Shown here piece after piece: positions 6,956-14,599 of a DNA stretch of 64,000 nucleotides (the first letter of the stretch is position 1; each line of letters begins with the position of its first letter). Made by a program: the position numbers and the translations under genes. Source of the DNA: a virus; the IMG/VR virus record IMGVR_UViG_3300021185_003351, positions 1-64,000 of that record; one strand, written 5' to 3'. The notes under the pieces are model-generated. The model was not told the origin of the DNA and searched no databases. It was given only the letters and a program-made list of their open reading frames with translations.

Positions 6956-7153
6956 ATGGGTTATTACACCGCAAAAGTCCAGTTAAGAGATGACTCTACT
7001 GGCAAAATGAAGAAAGTTACTGAAATGTATCTTGTTGAAGCAATGTCTGTCACCGAAGCAGAAGCTAAAGTAGTTGGAGATTTTGGATCTACTACCTTAG
7101 AATATGAAGTAAAGGCGGTGTCTGCAAGTAAAATCATTAAAATTATAGGATAA
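6956..7153 (+). CDS. DUF4494-like protein (65 aa)
   Basis: The sequence GKMKKVTEMYLVEAMSVTEAEAKV (shown here in the protein at about residues 16-39) matches the core K-K-V-T-E-x-Y-L-V-x-A-x-S-x-T-E-A-E of DUF4494, a small family found mainly in Bacteroidetes and their phages. The protein is shorter than bacterial members, ending soon after the beta strand YEVKAVSASKI. Function of the family is unknown. Its stop and the next start share bases (TAATG). Confidence 0.7.
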   Translation: MGYYTAKVQLRDDSTGKMKKVTEMYLVEAMSVTEAEAKVVGDFGSTTLEYEVKAVSASKIIKIIG

Positions 7154-7449
7154 TGTATAATCAAGGAGAAACAGTAATTGTTACAGAGTATATCAATAAG
7201 AAAGCAAACGAAGTAAAACATTCAGTAGGTGTCATAATGAGACCCTTTATTCATAAAAAACAAACTTTTTATGATGTTTTATTAGAAAGAAGGACCGGAT
7301 TATCCTTTCTGAATACAGCAAAATCATCCAAGCAATCATTTATTAACAGAGAATTAACTACCAAGCTAATTGACTCTGATAGTATCGAAACTACCATTCC
7401 GTTCAAGGCTATGTTAGAATTTGAAGAACTTCCTATAATGATTGCATAA
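7153..7449 (+). CDS. Hypothetical protein (98 aa)
   Basis: A small soluble protein with an N-terminal beta-barrel-like part (GETVIVTEYINKK...SVGVIMRPF...TFYDVLLERR), suggestive of an SH3-like or similar fold, and a C-terminal acidic segment. No family recognised. It is translationally coupled on both sides by one- to few-base overlaps, which supports it being a real gene in the 6956-8146 run. Confidence 0.55.
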   Translation: MYNQGETVIVTEYINKKANEVKHSVGVIMRPFIHKKQTFYDVLLERRTGLSFLNTAKSSKQSFINRELTTKLIDSDSIETTIPFKAMLEFEELPIMIA

Positions 7450-7751
7450 TGGCAAGACCAAAATTACCAGAAATAGACAAACTAAAGAAAAGAGTCAGGA
7501 AAAGATATCCTGGCTCTTATTGCGTACAAGATTCATTAGGTGAATACTATATAATGTGGAATGAAGACAATCTAAATGAAACATTTTTATTAGATAATAC
7601 ATCAACTGAATTAAAAGCATGGGAACAAGCTAGTATAACTGCTAAACACGAACAGCATATTAATCGTACCCATCCGTTAAAGCAATTAATGTCTCAAGAA
7701 CAAAAGAATTTAAATAAAGAACGTATAACAAAAAGAATAAGAAAATTATGA
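7449..7751 (+). CDS. Hypothetical basic protein (100 aa)
   Basis: It begins MARPKLPEIDKLKKRVRKRYPG, a basic helical segment, followed by a short beta hairpin (SYCVQDSLGEYYIMWNEDN) and a helical Lys/Arg-rich tail ending in RIRKL. Possibly nucleic-acid binding from composition alone. Start overlaps the previous stop (TAATG) and its stop overlaps the next ATG. Confidence 0.55.
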   Translation: MARPKLPEIDKLKKRVRKRYPGSYCVQDSLGEYYIMWNEDNLNETFLLDNTSTELKAWEQASITAKHEQHINRTHPLKQLMSQEQKNLNKERITKRIRKL

Positions 7752-8146
7752 TGATAACTAAGACTATTAATCAATCATGGGCTATACCAGATAATTTCAA
7801 AGAAAGATATGGAAGAATATGGTCAGAATTAGATTTTGAAATTAATCCAAAATTATCAAACTATGCTTTTGGTAATGATCCAATGAATACTGTTATTGGA
7901 ACATTGGTAATAGACAGAAAAAGAATTTCCGTTAAGTATAAGCAGTTAATTGGAGCTTTAAGTACTGTTGATCAATATGTAACCGATATATTCTTTTCAA
8001 AGCCATCAAAGACAGATGTTATAGACATAACATTATTTAATACACCATTTTCTTTAAGAAAACATGAAATAAATAAATTAGCTAATACAATTCATGATAC
8101 ATATGATACAATTATGAAATCTTATAAGCTAGGTTTATATTTATAA
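7748..8146 (+). CDS. Hypothetical protein (132 aa)
   Basis: A soluble protein with mixed composition and no recognised motif; there are helical C-terminal segments (INKLANTIHDTYDTIMKSYKLG). The ATG at 7748 overlaps the previous TGA; a second ATG directly follows and could be the true start. Last gene of a coupled run from 6956. The next promoter-like motif begins inside its final codons. Confidence 0.5.
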   Translation: MMITKTINQSWAIPDNFKERYGRIWSELDFEINPKLSNYAFGNDPMNTVIGTLVIDRKRISVKYKQLIGALSTVDQYVTDIFFSKPSKTDVIDITLFNTPFSLRKHEINKLANTIHDTYDTIMKSYKLGLYL

Positions 8147-8149
8147 TAA
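8138..8149 (+). promoter_or_regulatory. Candidate late promoter motif
   Basis: TATTTATA at 8138-8145 followed by ATAAAG, ten bases before the ATG at 8156. It overlaps the stop codon of the preceding gene. Confidence 0.4.
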
Positions 8150-8155
8150 AGAAAT

Positions 8156-8320
8156 ATGAATAAATATAAATACTTTTTTAAATCTGATAATTTGAAAGAA
8201 TCTATTGGAAATATTACTGCTAAAGATTTAAATGAAGCTTATATTAAAGCATCATATATTAAAAAATTAGCTCCAATGCATTTTAAAGAATTATTTGATG
8301 TTGAGCAACTTAATGGATAA
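8156..8320 (+). CDS. Small hypothetical protein (54 aa)
   Basis: Starts MNKYKYFFKSDNLKES and continues as a short helical protein. The ATG lies ten bases after a promoter-like motif. It overlaps the start of the following gene by eight bases or more. No family recognised. Confidence 0.45.
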   Translation: MNKYKYFFKSDNLKESIGNITAKDLNEAYIKASYIKKLAPMHFKELFDVEQLNG

Positions 8321-8762
8321 TGTTTTTGAAAATATTGTTATTAGCTTACCAGAGCTAAATTATTACAAATCATTAGATACTACAGATAAAGTTGAATATT
8401 TTTTAGATCTATATGATATTTCAAAAAAATCAATTAATTATTCCACAGAAGATTTAGCAAAAGGAGTTCAAAACTTTTTTGATGAATTAGAAGCTGACGA
8501 ATCAACTCCAGAATTAGAATCATATGACGTTGGATCTATTAATGGCACTGACAGAGTTGATGTTTTAGTTGATAATGAAAATTTAGTATTAGAATCAAAT
8601 AGTTTAAAAGCTACAAGAGAAATACGTAATCGTTTTTTAGATTGCGGATATTTATTGTCGAGAGACTTGGAAATTGAGGACATGTTAAAACCAGACAAAA
8701 TTACTCGATTTCTAAGGGTCTATAAAATCATAGGTAGAACTTATCATCTATGTTATAATTGA
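8313..8762 (+). CDS. Hypothetical acidic protein (149 aa)
   Basis: An acidic soluble protein (MDNVFENIVISLPEL... DELEADESTPELES...). I chose the ATG at 8313; an in-frame ATG at 8298 and a TTG at 8295 would add five or six residues and cannot be excluded. The C-terminal third has Arg/Asp-rich helices (REIRNRFLDCGYLLSRDLEIEDM). Unknown function. A hairpin directly follows its stop codon. Confidence 0.5.
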   Translation: MDNVFENIVISLPELNYYKSLDTTDKVEYFLDLYDISKKSINYSTEDLAKGVQNFFDELEADESTPELESYDVGSINGTDRVDVLVDNENLVLESNSLKATREIRNRFLDCGYLLSRDLEIEDMLKPDKITRFLRVYKIIGRTYHLCYN

Positions 8763-8784
8763 GTCACGGTAGGTCTCAATTTAT
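8757..8784 (+). terminator. Possible terminator hairpin at the end of the gene
   Basis: AATTGAG at 8757-8763 and CTCAATT at 8775-8781 form a seven-base inverted repeat spanning the stop codon, with an 11-base loop, followed by TTATT. The tail is not a clean T run, so it could also be a regulatory hairpin before the Hsp20 gene. Confidence 0.35.
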
Positions 8785-8834
8785 TAAATTAATAACGGTT
8801 AGCTAATGCAACCATAAAACACAGGAGGTTTAAA

Positions 8835-9248
8835 ATGACACATTTTAAAGAAACACTATTATTCAATGACTTCGATTTAGTTTGGAAAAACTTTTTCGAT
8901 CAAAAATCATCTTTTTTACCGGTAACATCAAATAAAATGAATTATCCAGTTGATATATTTTCAACCGATAATGGAATACAGTTTGAAATTGCTGCAGTAG
9001 GAAAAGATAAAGCAGATATTGAAATTTTAACTGAAGGAGAGACGTTAAGAATTCGATATGATAAAGAAACAGAAACAAAGCGTGAATTTATTCACAAAGG
9101 AATTGCTAAACGGGCTTTTGACTTTGCTTGGAAAATATCTAAAGAATTAGATTTAACAAAAGCAAATGCTACAATGGATAAAGGATTATTAACCATTACT
9201 ATTCCATATGCTAAAGATAGAGCACCAAAGCGATTAACAATTAAATAA
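8835..9248 (+). CDS. Small heat shock protein, Hsp20/alpha-crystallin family (137 aa)
   Basis: An alpha-crystallin domain fills residues about 32-130: PVDIFSTDNGIQFEIAAVG at its start, then ADIEILTEGETLRIR, and GLLTITIPYAKD near the end, which is the family's A/G-x-L-T-x-x-x-P strand. The C-terminal KRLTIK contains an L-T-I version of the I-x-I/V tail that docks between subunits. It would act as an ATP-independent holdase in the cytoplasm. Small heat shock proteins are common in marine T4-like phages. The gene has one of the strongest Shine-Dalgarno sequences of the window, AGGAGG at 8823-8828, six bases before the ATG. Confidence 0.9.
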   Translation: MTHFKETLLFNDFDLVWKNFFDQKSSFLPVTSNKMNYPVDIFSTDNGIQFEIAAVGKDKADIEILTEGETLRIRYDKETETKREFIHKGIAKRAFDFAWKISKELDLTKANATMDKGLLTITIPYAKDRAPKRLTIK

Positions 9249-9270
9249 GTTACAATAAAAAATAAGTTAT

Positions 9271-9474
9271 ATGAGACCTACCAACTCATTATGTTTTCTA
9301 CCAACAATAGAATTTCAGCATAAAAGATTTAACGTACGAAGATTAGTTAAAGAAGATCCAAATGAAAATATAGAATTTTGGAAAAATATTATCGAACATG
9401 ATACCGTTTTACGTAAAGATGGATATTTATGGTTTTTAGTTGAAATTACAGCTGTAGAAATATTTGAAGAATGA
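9271..9474 (+). CDS. Small hypothetical protein (67 aa)
   Basis: Starts MRPTNSLCFLPTIEFQHK and ends with DGYLWFLVEITAVEIFEE. Mixed composition and compact; no recognised motif. It overlaps the following ATG by four bases (ATGA), so it belongs with the genes up to 9971. Confidence 0.5.
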   Translation: MRPTNSLCFLPTIEFQHKRFNVRRLVKEDPNENIEFWKNIIEHDTVLRKDGYLWFLVEITAVEIFEE

Positions 9475-9971
9475 AAAAAAAGAAATTACCAAAGTACGTA
9501 CAAGACATATTTAAAAAACAACAATTTAAAATTGGTGACACTGTTAAATGGGAATTTTTAGGTGAATCTGGTTGGGGGATTGTTAAAAAAATACTAGAAG
9601 CAAATGATAAAATTACTTACATGGTTAAAACGAGCAAGTATACGTATCCTTGTGGTATTCAAATCAAAGAATACTCAAGTTATTACGCCGGATCCATCGA
9701 TTATGAAACCTCAAAAGATAAAAAAGCTATTAGAAACGCCAGAAATGCAACAACTAAGAAACGAGTTGATAATAGAACAAGGGAACAAATTTTTGGAAAT
9801 GGTAGCAATACAATATCAGATACAAGATCTGGATCTATCTCAACGAATAACATTGGGATTAGCAATGGAAAAAACATATCAACAAATAAAGGAAGCCAAA
9901 AGTCAAATCAAAATCCGGAATTAGAACAAGAAATTCAAAAACAACAAAATTTTTTGCGTAAATTCACGTAA
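9471..9971 (+). CDS. Hypothetical protein with SH3-like N-terminal part (166 aa)
   Basis: Residues about 1-75 look like a real small beta domain: IGDTVKWEFLGESGWGIVKKI... ITYMVKTSKYTYPCGIQIKEY. The remainder (about 85-150) is Asn/Ser/Thr/Lys-rich and low-complexity in appearance. Exactly there, another frame (9703-9924) encodes a more protein-like sequence. The C-terminal half may therefore be a by-product of overprinting. Function unknown. Confidence 0.5.
   Translation: MKKKKLPKYVQDIFKKQQFKIGDTVKWEFLGESGWGIVKKILEANDKITYMVKTSKYTYPCGIQIKEYSSYYAGSIDYETSKDKKAIRNARNATTKKRVDNRTREQIFGNGSNTISDTRSGSISTNNIGISNGKNISTNKGSQKSNQNPELEQEIQKQQNFLRKFT
9703..9924 (+). CDS. Overlapping-frame helical protein (73 aa)
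   Basis: This ORF lies wholly inside 9471-9971 in the +1 frame relative to it. From the ATG at 9703 it encodes MKPQKIKKLLETPEMQQLRN... to AKSQIKIRN, a helical amphipathic sequence with balanced composition, unlike the low-complexity reading of the host frame. The open frame extends back to 9604, but the residues upstream of 9703 look like shadow translation. Could be a true overlapping gene or the product of a frameshift. Moderate doubt. Confidence 0.4.
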   Translation: MKPQKIKKLLETPEMQQLRNELIIEQGNKFLEMVAIQYQIQDLDLSQRITLGLAMEKTYQQIKEAKSQIKIRN

Positions 9972-9976
9972 ATTAA

Positions 9977-9991
9977 TATTTATATAAAAGA
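9977..9991 (+). promoter_or_regulatory. Candidate late promoter motif
   Basis: TATTTATA at 9977-9984 followed by TAAAAG, 37 bases before the ATG at 10022. Confidence 0.5.
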
Positions 9992-10021
9992 AGTATAAAC
10001 AATATAAAAAGAAAGGTTATA

Positions 10022-10201
10022 ATGTCAAAATTTGTATATAAAGAGCAAGTATTAGATTTAGTAGTAGATACTGCTGATATTATTAGAACAATTGGTCGTG
10101 GAGTTGAAAATAAAACAATAGACCCTCAATCAGCATTACATAATTTGTCATCTGCTTTACAGAAAATGGAAGCAGCTGCAGGATATTTAAGAAAATCATG
10201 A
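10022..10201 (+). CDS. Small hypothetical protein (59 aa)
   Basis: Encodes MSKFVYKEQVLDLVVDTADI followed by helices to AAGYLRKS. Wholly helical, slightly acidic. An AAAGG precedes the start by about six bases, and its TGA overlaps the next ATG as ATGA. No family recognised. Confidence 0.55.
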   Translation: MSKFVYKEQVLDLVVDTADIIRTIGRGVENKTIDPQSALHNLSSALQKMEAAAGYLRKS

Positions 10202-11217
10202 AACACTCGTTTCCGTATTTAGTATTAATAGCGGCATTAGCATTAGCATCAAGTGCCGCTTATTATAGTGTATACGGGATTAGTAAATTATTTTCTGCAC
10301 AAGCAGTTGCAGTAGCTATTATGGCTGGAACATTAGAAGCTTCAAAATTAATTGCTGCAACATATTTACATCGATATTGGAAAAAAATAAATTTTTTATT
10401 TAAATTGTATTTAACGTCTGCTGTTATTATATTAATGTTAATAACATCTATAGGTATATATGGATTTTTAACAGCTTCATACCAAACAACTGCAAATGAA
10501 TTATTTATAATGGATAAACAAATATCTGTTATAGAAATGAAAAAATTTAGATATAATGAACAATTAAATGGATATACCTCTGAAAAAACACAATTAGCTG
10601 GTTCTATTACAGAATTAACAAAAGGTTTATCTAATAATAAGGTTCAGTGGAGAGATAAAGAAACTGGTCAAATTATTACATCAACTTCAAGTAGAACAAG
10701 AAAAGTATTACAAAGTCAATTAAATGACTTTAAAACACAAAGAAATAAAGTATCTTCGAAGATTGAAAAGCTTACCGACTCAGTGACTAAGTTAGATTTA
10801 CAAGTTTTAGATCTCCAATCTAATTCAGAAGTAGCTAATGAAATTGGACCTTTAAAATATGTTTCTGAATTATTAGATAAGCCTATGAATCAAGTAGTAA
10901 ATTGGTTTATATTAATTTTTATATTTGTATTTGACCCATTAGCAGTAGTATTATTAATTGCAGCTAATAAAGCTTTTGATATTTTAACTCCAGATACAAA
11001 AGAAAATATATATGGAGAACAAGTTATAAAAAATAGTAATCCGGATGCTTTTAGGCCTCCACATCCATCTGATGCTGTTGATTTCGAAAATGTTAAAATA
11101 TGGGACGAAGACGATGCAGAAAAAAGAATGGATATTATAGGTCAGAATGGTAATGAAGGATTACATTACAAGGATAAGGAAACTCCTCGTCCAGGAAAAA
11201 CAAAAGTTATATCATGA
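10198..11217 (+). CDS. Integral membrane protein with long coiled coil (339 aa)
   Basis: Three hydrophobic segments lie in the first 105 residues (about 7-27, 35-55, 68-95) and one near residues 235-258 (WFILIFIFVFDPLAVVLLIAA). Between them, about residues 105-210, is a Gln/Lys/Ser/Thr-rich stretch predicted as coiled coil (QISVIEMKKFRYNEQL..., SSKIEKLTDSVTKLDLQVLDL). The tail is acidic and soluble. This layout occurs in hypothetical membrane proteins of marine myophages. Location would be the host inner membrane; role unknown. ATGA coupling on both sides. Confidence 0.65.
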   Translation: MKHSFPYLVLIAALALASSAAYYSVYGISKLFSAQAVAVAIMAGTLEASKLIAATYLHRYWKKINFLFKLYLTSAVIILMLITSIGIYGFLTASYQTTANELFIMDKQISVIEMKKFRYNEQLNGYTSEKTQLAGSITELTKGLSNNKVQWRDKETGQIITSTSSRTRKVLQSQLNDFKTQRNKVSSKIEKLTDSVTKLDLQVLDLQSNSEVANEIGPLKYVSELLDKPMNQVVNWFILIFIFVFDPLAVVLLIAANKAFDILTPDTKENIYGEQVIKNSNPDAFRPPHPSDAVDFENVKIWDEDDAEKRMDIIGQNGNEGLHYKDKETPRPGKTKVIS

Positions 11218-11372
11218 GAAAATTAATTAAAAAAAGTACAATAACTAAAAAATTACAATGTAGATGTAAAAATTGTACTAATATAGTAGAAGTTGCTTCT
11301 ACATCATTATCAGTTGTATGCTCTTCTTGCACATTTAAAATGGCAGAAGGTATATTGGAATATTCCAAATAA
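11214..11372 (+). CDS. Small zinc-ribbon protein (52 aa)
   Basis: Encodes a basic N-terminus followed by CRCKNC at residues 16-21 and CSSC at 36-39, a zinc-ribbon spacing. The ATG overlaps the stop of the membrane protein gene. Similar small zinc-ribbon proteins occur at 1791-1931 and as part of 2502-3569. Possibly nucleic-acid binding; not shown. Confidence 0.55.
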   Translation: MRKLIKKSTITKKLQCRCKNCTNIVEVASTSLSVVCSSCTFKMAEGILEYSK

Positions 11373-11395
11373 TTTATTATAATAAATAAAAAGTT

Positions 11396-12169
11396 ATGTT
11401 AGAAGCAGAAAAAATTAAATCCAACTGGGATGAATATAGAAATAGAGTTAATACTTTATTTCCAGATAGGGCAGAAAAATTAAATAAATTATATGATGAG
11501 TATGAAGACAGGATCATAATGATGCCAGCTTCTTCAGTTGCTCATTATCATAATGCATTCGCTGGAGGATATATTGATCATGTACTGAGAGTTATGGATT
11601 GTACAGAAAAATTGTATAATTCTTGGGAAAGTATGGGATCTGATATGTCTGGCTACGAATATAATGAGATGATGTTTGCAGCAATGCATCATGATTTAGG
11701 CAAATGTGGATTTCCTGGTAAAGGAAGAGAAGTATATCAAGTAGAAACGTCTGACTGGCATAGAAAGAATATGGGAAGAATGTATAAGCATAATGAAAAT
11801 ATACCTTTCACAATGGTACCAGATCTTTCAATATATTTACTTCAAAAATATCAAGTTCAAATGTCTTGGAATGAATATCAAGCTATTAGAATACATGATG
11901 GTATATATGATGATGCTAATAAACCATATTTTATTGCAAGATCAGCACAAGCTAAATTAAAAACTAATTTGCCTTTGCTATTACATCATGCAGATCATAT
12001 GGCATCTCAAATAGAATATGAAAGATGGAGATCGTATAAAAATAATTCTCCTAACCCAGTTAGTGCTAAAACAAAAGCTACTAAAAAAACAGCTATTAAA
12101 AATTTAGCAGAACAAAATCCAGAAATTGATAAATCAATAACAGATATATTTAAAACATTTAACGACTAA
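11396..12169 (+). CDS. HD-domain phosphohydrolase (257 aa)
   Basis: The HD superfamily metal ligands are visible in order: His in GGYIDHVLRV (about residue 62), His98-His99-Asp100 in AAMHHDLGKCG, His in IRIHDGIYD and Asp in LLHHADHMAS. HD proteins of this shape hydrolyse phosphate esters of nucleotides or nucleic acids. In phages they may trim nucleotide pools or remove signalling nucleotides, but the substrate cannot be read from the sequence. The C-terminal tail (about 220-257) is Lys/Thr/Ala-rich. It starts its own unit after a TTATTATAATAAATA element. Confidence 0.8.
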   Translation: MLEAEKIKSNWDEYRNRVNTLFPDRAEKLNKLYDEYEDRIIMMPASSVAHYHNAFAGGYIDHVLRVMDCTEKLYNSWESMGSDMSGYEYNEMMFAAMHHDLGKCGFPGKGREVYQVETSDWHRKNMGRMYKHNENIPFTMVPDLSIYLLQKYQVQMSWNEYQAIRIHDGIYDDANKPYFIARSAQAKLKTNLPLLLHHADHMASQIEYERWRSYKNNSPNPVSAKTKATKKTAIKNLAEQNPEIDKSITDIFKTFND

Positions 12170-12172
12170 ATC

Positions 12173-12463
12173 ATGGAAATAATAACAATTATATTAATGT
12201 CAGGATCTCTTATATATTTTGTATGGAGAGCATTGTCATTAGCCGATAAAGTTGCAGATCAAGAAGAATATATCGAAGAATTAGAAGAAATGTCTCAATA
12301 TATGTATAATCAAATTGAAAATTCATATACCGCATTAAATAATATAGACAGTAGAGGAGCATTCGAAGCAGATGACGAAACAGGTACTGTATTTAGTCAA
12401 TTAAAACAAGTAGTAACAAATTTACAGGAAGAATTTAATGCCAAGGAAAAAGAAAGCAAGTAA
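12173..12463 (+). CDS. Small membrane-anchored coiled-coil protein (96 aa)
   Basis: An N-terminal hydrophobic segment (residues 3-21, ITIILMSGSLIYFVWRAL) is followed by an acidic helical region with heptad-like Glu/Leu pattern (YIEELEEMSQYMYNQIENS). Likely a type of single-pass inner-membrane protein. Function unknown; T4-like marine phages often carry such a gene near the late sigma factor. Overlaps the next gene by 26 bases. Confidence 0.55.
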   Translation: MEIITIILMSGSLIYFVWRALSLADKVADQEEYIEELEEMSQYMYNQIENSYTALNNIDSRGAFEADDETGTVFSQLKQVVTNLQEEFNAKEKESK

Positions 12464-13139
12464 TAGATATTGGACAAAAATAACTGAATATTCAATATCC
12501 GCATATAATAGATGTACAGATAATCAAGTATTAAAAGAACGAATTTATAGAAGATTTATATTTCCTGCTTATATGAAATTGGCAGAAAATTTAATTAATA
12601 AAATGAAATGTGATTATATCGATTCATCTTTTAAAGATTTACAAACTGATTTGGTTACTTATTTAACAATGAGGCTAGATAAATTTAATCCAGAGCACGG
12701 TAAAGCATATTCATATTATACTAGAACGTCATTTAATTATTTAATTGCAGAAAATCAAAAAGGTTATGCAAAATTGAAAAAAATGACAGAGCCAATTAAT
12801 GTTGACGAACAACGTAACGTGCAAACTGAAATGCATAATGACGAAATGAAGGAAACATTAAAAATATTCATGGATTCATATATACAATATTGTTATGACA
12901 ATATTAATTTTATTTTTTCAAATCAATCTGACATACATGTTGCTGACTCAATTCTTCATATATTTGAGAATAGAGAAAATATAGAGCAGTATAACAAAAA
13001 AGCTTTATATGTCTTTATACGTGAGCGTACGGGGCTACAAACGAATAATATAACTAGAGTTATTAAGGTTTTAAAACAAATATATTCTGAAAAGTTTCTT
13101 GAATATGAACAAACCGAATTTGTGAATTTACCCTTTTGA
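12438..13139 (+). CDS. gp55: Late-transcription sigma factor, T4 gp55-like (233 aa)
   Basis: The protein has a minimal sigma region 2-like segment: LQTDLVTYLTMRLDKFNPEHGKAYSYYTRTSFNYLIAE at about residues 58-100, the pattern 'acidic helix, L-x-K-F-x-P-E-x-G-x-x-x-x-Y-x-x-x-x-x-x-x-x-I'. T4 gp55 is similarly short and lacks the -35-binding region 4. It would direct host RNA polymerase to late promoters with a single -10-like element, which agrees with the recurrent TATTTATA motif in this window. Start at 12438 gives a basic PRKKK N-terminus and overlaps the upstream gene. Confidence 0.78.
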   Translation: MPRKKKASNRYWTKITEYSISAYNRCTDNQVLKERIYRRFIFPAYMKLAENLINKMKCDYIDSSFKDLQTDLVTYLTMRLDKFNPEHGKAYSYYTRTSFNYLIAENQKGYAKLKKMTEPINVDEQRNVQTEMHNDEMKETLKIFMDSYIQYCYDNINFIFSNQSDIHVADSILHIFENRENIEQYNKKALYVFIRERTGLQTNNITRVIKVLKQIYSEKFLEYEQTEFVNLPF

Positions 13140-13155
13140 TATTTATTATTAAAAG
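13140..13155 (+). promoter_or_regulatory. Candidate late promoter motif (variant)
   Basis: TATTTATT at 13140-13147 followed by ATTAAAAGG, 16 bases before the ATG at 13164. It overlaps the end of the sigma factor gene. Confidence 0.4.
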
Positions 13156-13163
13156 GTCTTATT

Positions 13164-13601
13164 ATGGATATTAAAGAAGAATTATTTAAAGGAACAAGCT
13201 TTGCTGACTTAATGTCTGATGTTTATCACAATTCAAAAAAGAAAGATAGACAAATAAATCAACTTATAGCACAATTACAGCCTCTCATAAGAAACGCATC
13301 TGATGCCACTATTATAGTACCATTAATTAAAGAATACCTAGACGTCGCAGTAAAAAATGATGATCACCTAGTAAAATTAACTGCTATTACACAACGTTAT
13401 ATTTCAACCACCCAAACTATATCTGGAGAATCATCTTTATTAAGTGATGATGAAAAACAACAATTGTTGGAGATGGCTAGTAAAGATTTCGAAGAAGAGT
13501 TATCTAATGAAATTGATGAAATCGATCAAGAAGCTAAAGAAATTAAAGAAAAAATATCAAATGTAAAATCTACTTTGGAGAATAATAATGTCATTAAATA
13601 A
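13164..13601 (+). CDS. Hypothetical helical protein next to sigma factor (145 aa)
   Basis: An all-helical acidic protein whose C-terminal third is strongly coiled-coil-like (DFEEELSNEIDEIDQEAKEIKEKISNVKSTL). It lies between the gp55-like sigma factor and the baseplate hub gene and overlaps the latter by 14 bases. A late-transcription accessory factor or a small tail chaperone are both possible from position; neither is supported by a motif. Confidence 0.5.
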   Translation: MDIKEELFKGTSFADLMSDVYHNSKKKDRQINQLIAQLQPLIRNASDATIIVPLIKEYLDVAVKNDDHLVKLTAITQRYISTTQTISGESSLLSDDEKQQLLEMASKDFEEELSNEIDEIDQEAKEIKEKISNVKSTLENNNVIK

Positions 13602-14598
13602 TACAGTTACATTTAAATTTGCCGAAGTAGTTAATACATATGAAGATACTTATAAGTATTCAGAAGAACATGTTGATAATCTATTTAAAATTGATGTTCA
13701 AACATATGGAGAGTTGGATTCTAGAATTTTATCAGCCCGGCCGGCAAATCCTAATATAAAACAAATTCCATTAATTGGAGAGCATGTTATTATATTTAGT
13801 GCATTACAACAAGAGTCTACCGGTAGTAAAAGAAAAATTCAATGGTACTATTTACCAGCTTATACTATACAATCAGCTATAAATAATAATGCACTACCAG
13901 GTATATCTCGTATAAGGGGCGATCAAGAAAATGAAGAGTCAGTATATGATCAAGCTTTAGGAAAAACGTTTGAAGAAAAAAGAATATCACCATTACAACC
14001 ATATGAAGGAGATATTTTATTTGAAGGCAGATTTAGTAATAGTATTAGATTAAGTAGTACAGTTACTAAGAATAATTATACAATAGCTCCTTCTTGGTCC
14101 GGAGATACAAATGGAGATCCTATTATTATTATTTCAAATGGACGTAAAGATAAAGCTAATAAACAATTTATAGTAGAATCATTTGATTCTGATCAATCAT
14201 CTATATACTTAACATCAACACAAAAAATTAATACTTTATCGTTATCGACTGGATTAACAAAATCTAGGTCATTAACTGATTTTAATAATTCTCAATTAAT
14301 TGGGGACGCTCATCGTATTATATTACGTGCAAAATCAGATTCAATTATATTAGATACTCCTAATAGAATAACATTAAATACACCGGATTTACGAATTGGA
14401 TCTGAATCTGCAAAACATCCTTTAGTAAAAGGTGACGAATTAAAAAATATCTTAGCTGAATTAATTAATATTATATCTGCAGGTGTAGTTTATGCACCAG
14501 CTGGAATTGTATCAACTCCAATAGAATACAATAAATTATTACAGTTACGAGAAAAACTAGGAAATATTAATAGTAGTAATCATTATTTGGATAAATAA
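13588..14598 (+). CDS. gp5: Baseplate hub/spike protein, T4 gp5-like without lysozyme (336 aa)
   Basis: An N-terminal OB-fold-like part (IKQIPLIGEHVIIFSALQ..., WYYLPAY) is followed by a Pro/Gly-containing linker. The C-terminal part has beta repeats (SIYLTSTQKI..., RIILRAKSDSIILDTPNRITLNTPDLRIGS) ending at HPLVKGDELKNILAELI, a segment found at the end of gp5/VgrG-type spike proteins of marine myophages. No lysozyme domain is present, as is common outside the T4 group proper. It would form the central needle at the base of the tail tube. Followed after one base by the next structural gene. Confidence 0.72.
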   Translation: MSLNNTVTFKFAEVVNTYEDTYKYSEEHVDNLFKIDVQTYGELDSRILSARPANPNIKQIPLIGEHVIIFSALQQESTGSKRKIQWYYLPAYTIQSAINNNALPGISRIRGDQENEESVYDQALGKTFEEKRISPLQPYEGDILFEGRFSNSIRLSSTVTKNNYTIAPSWSGDTNGDPIIIISNGRKDKANKQFIVESFDSDQSSIYLTSTQKINTLSLSTGLTKSRSLTDFNNSQLIGDAHRIILRAKSDSIILDTPNRITLNTPDLRIGSESAKHPLVKGDELKNILAELINIISAGVVYAPAGIVSTPIEYNKLLQLREKLGNINSSNHYLDK

Positions 14599-14599
14599 C

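Noticed and set aside
9604-9702. Upstream part of the overlapping frame
   Set aside because: Its translation (WLKRASIRILVVFKSKN) looks like shadow reading of the outer gene; the plausible protein begins at 9703.
13164-13601. Late co-activator gp33
   Set aside because: Adjacent to the gp55-like gene and acidic, but no sequence feature of gp33 is visible; kept as hypothetical.
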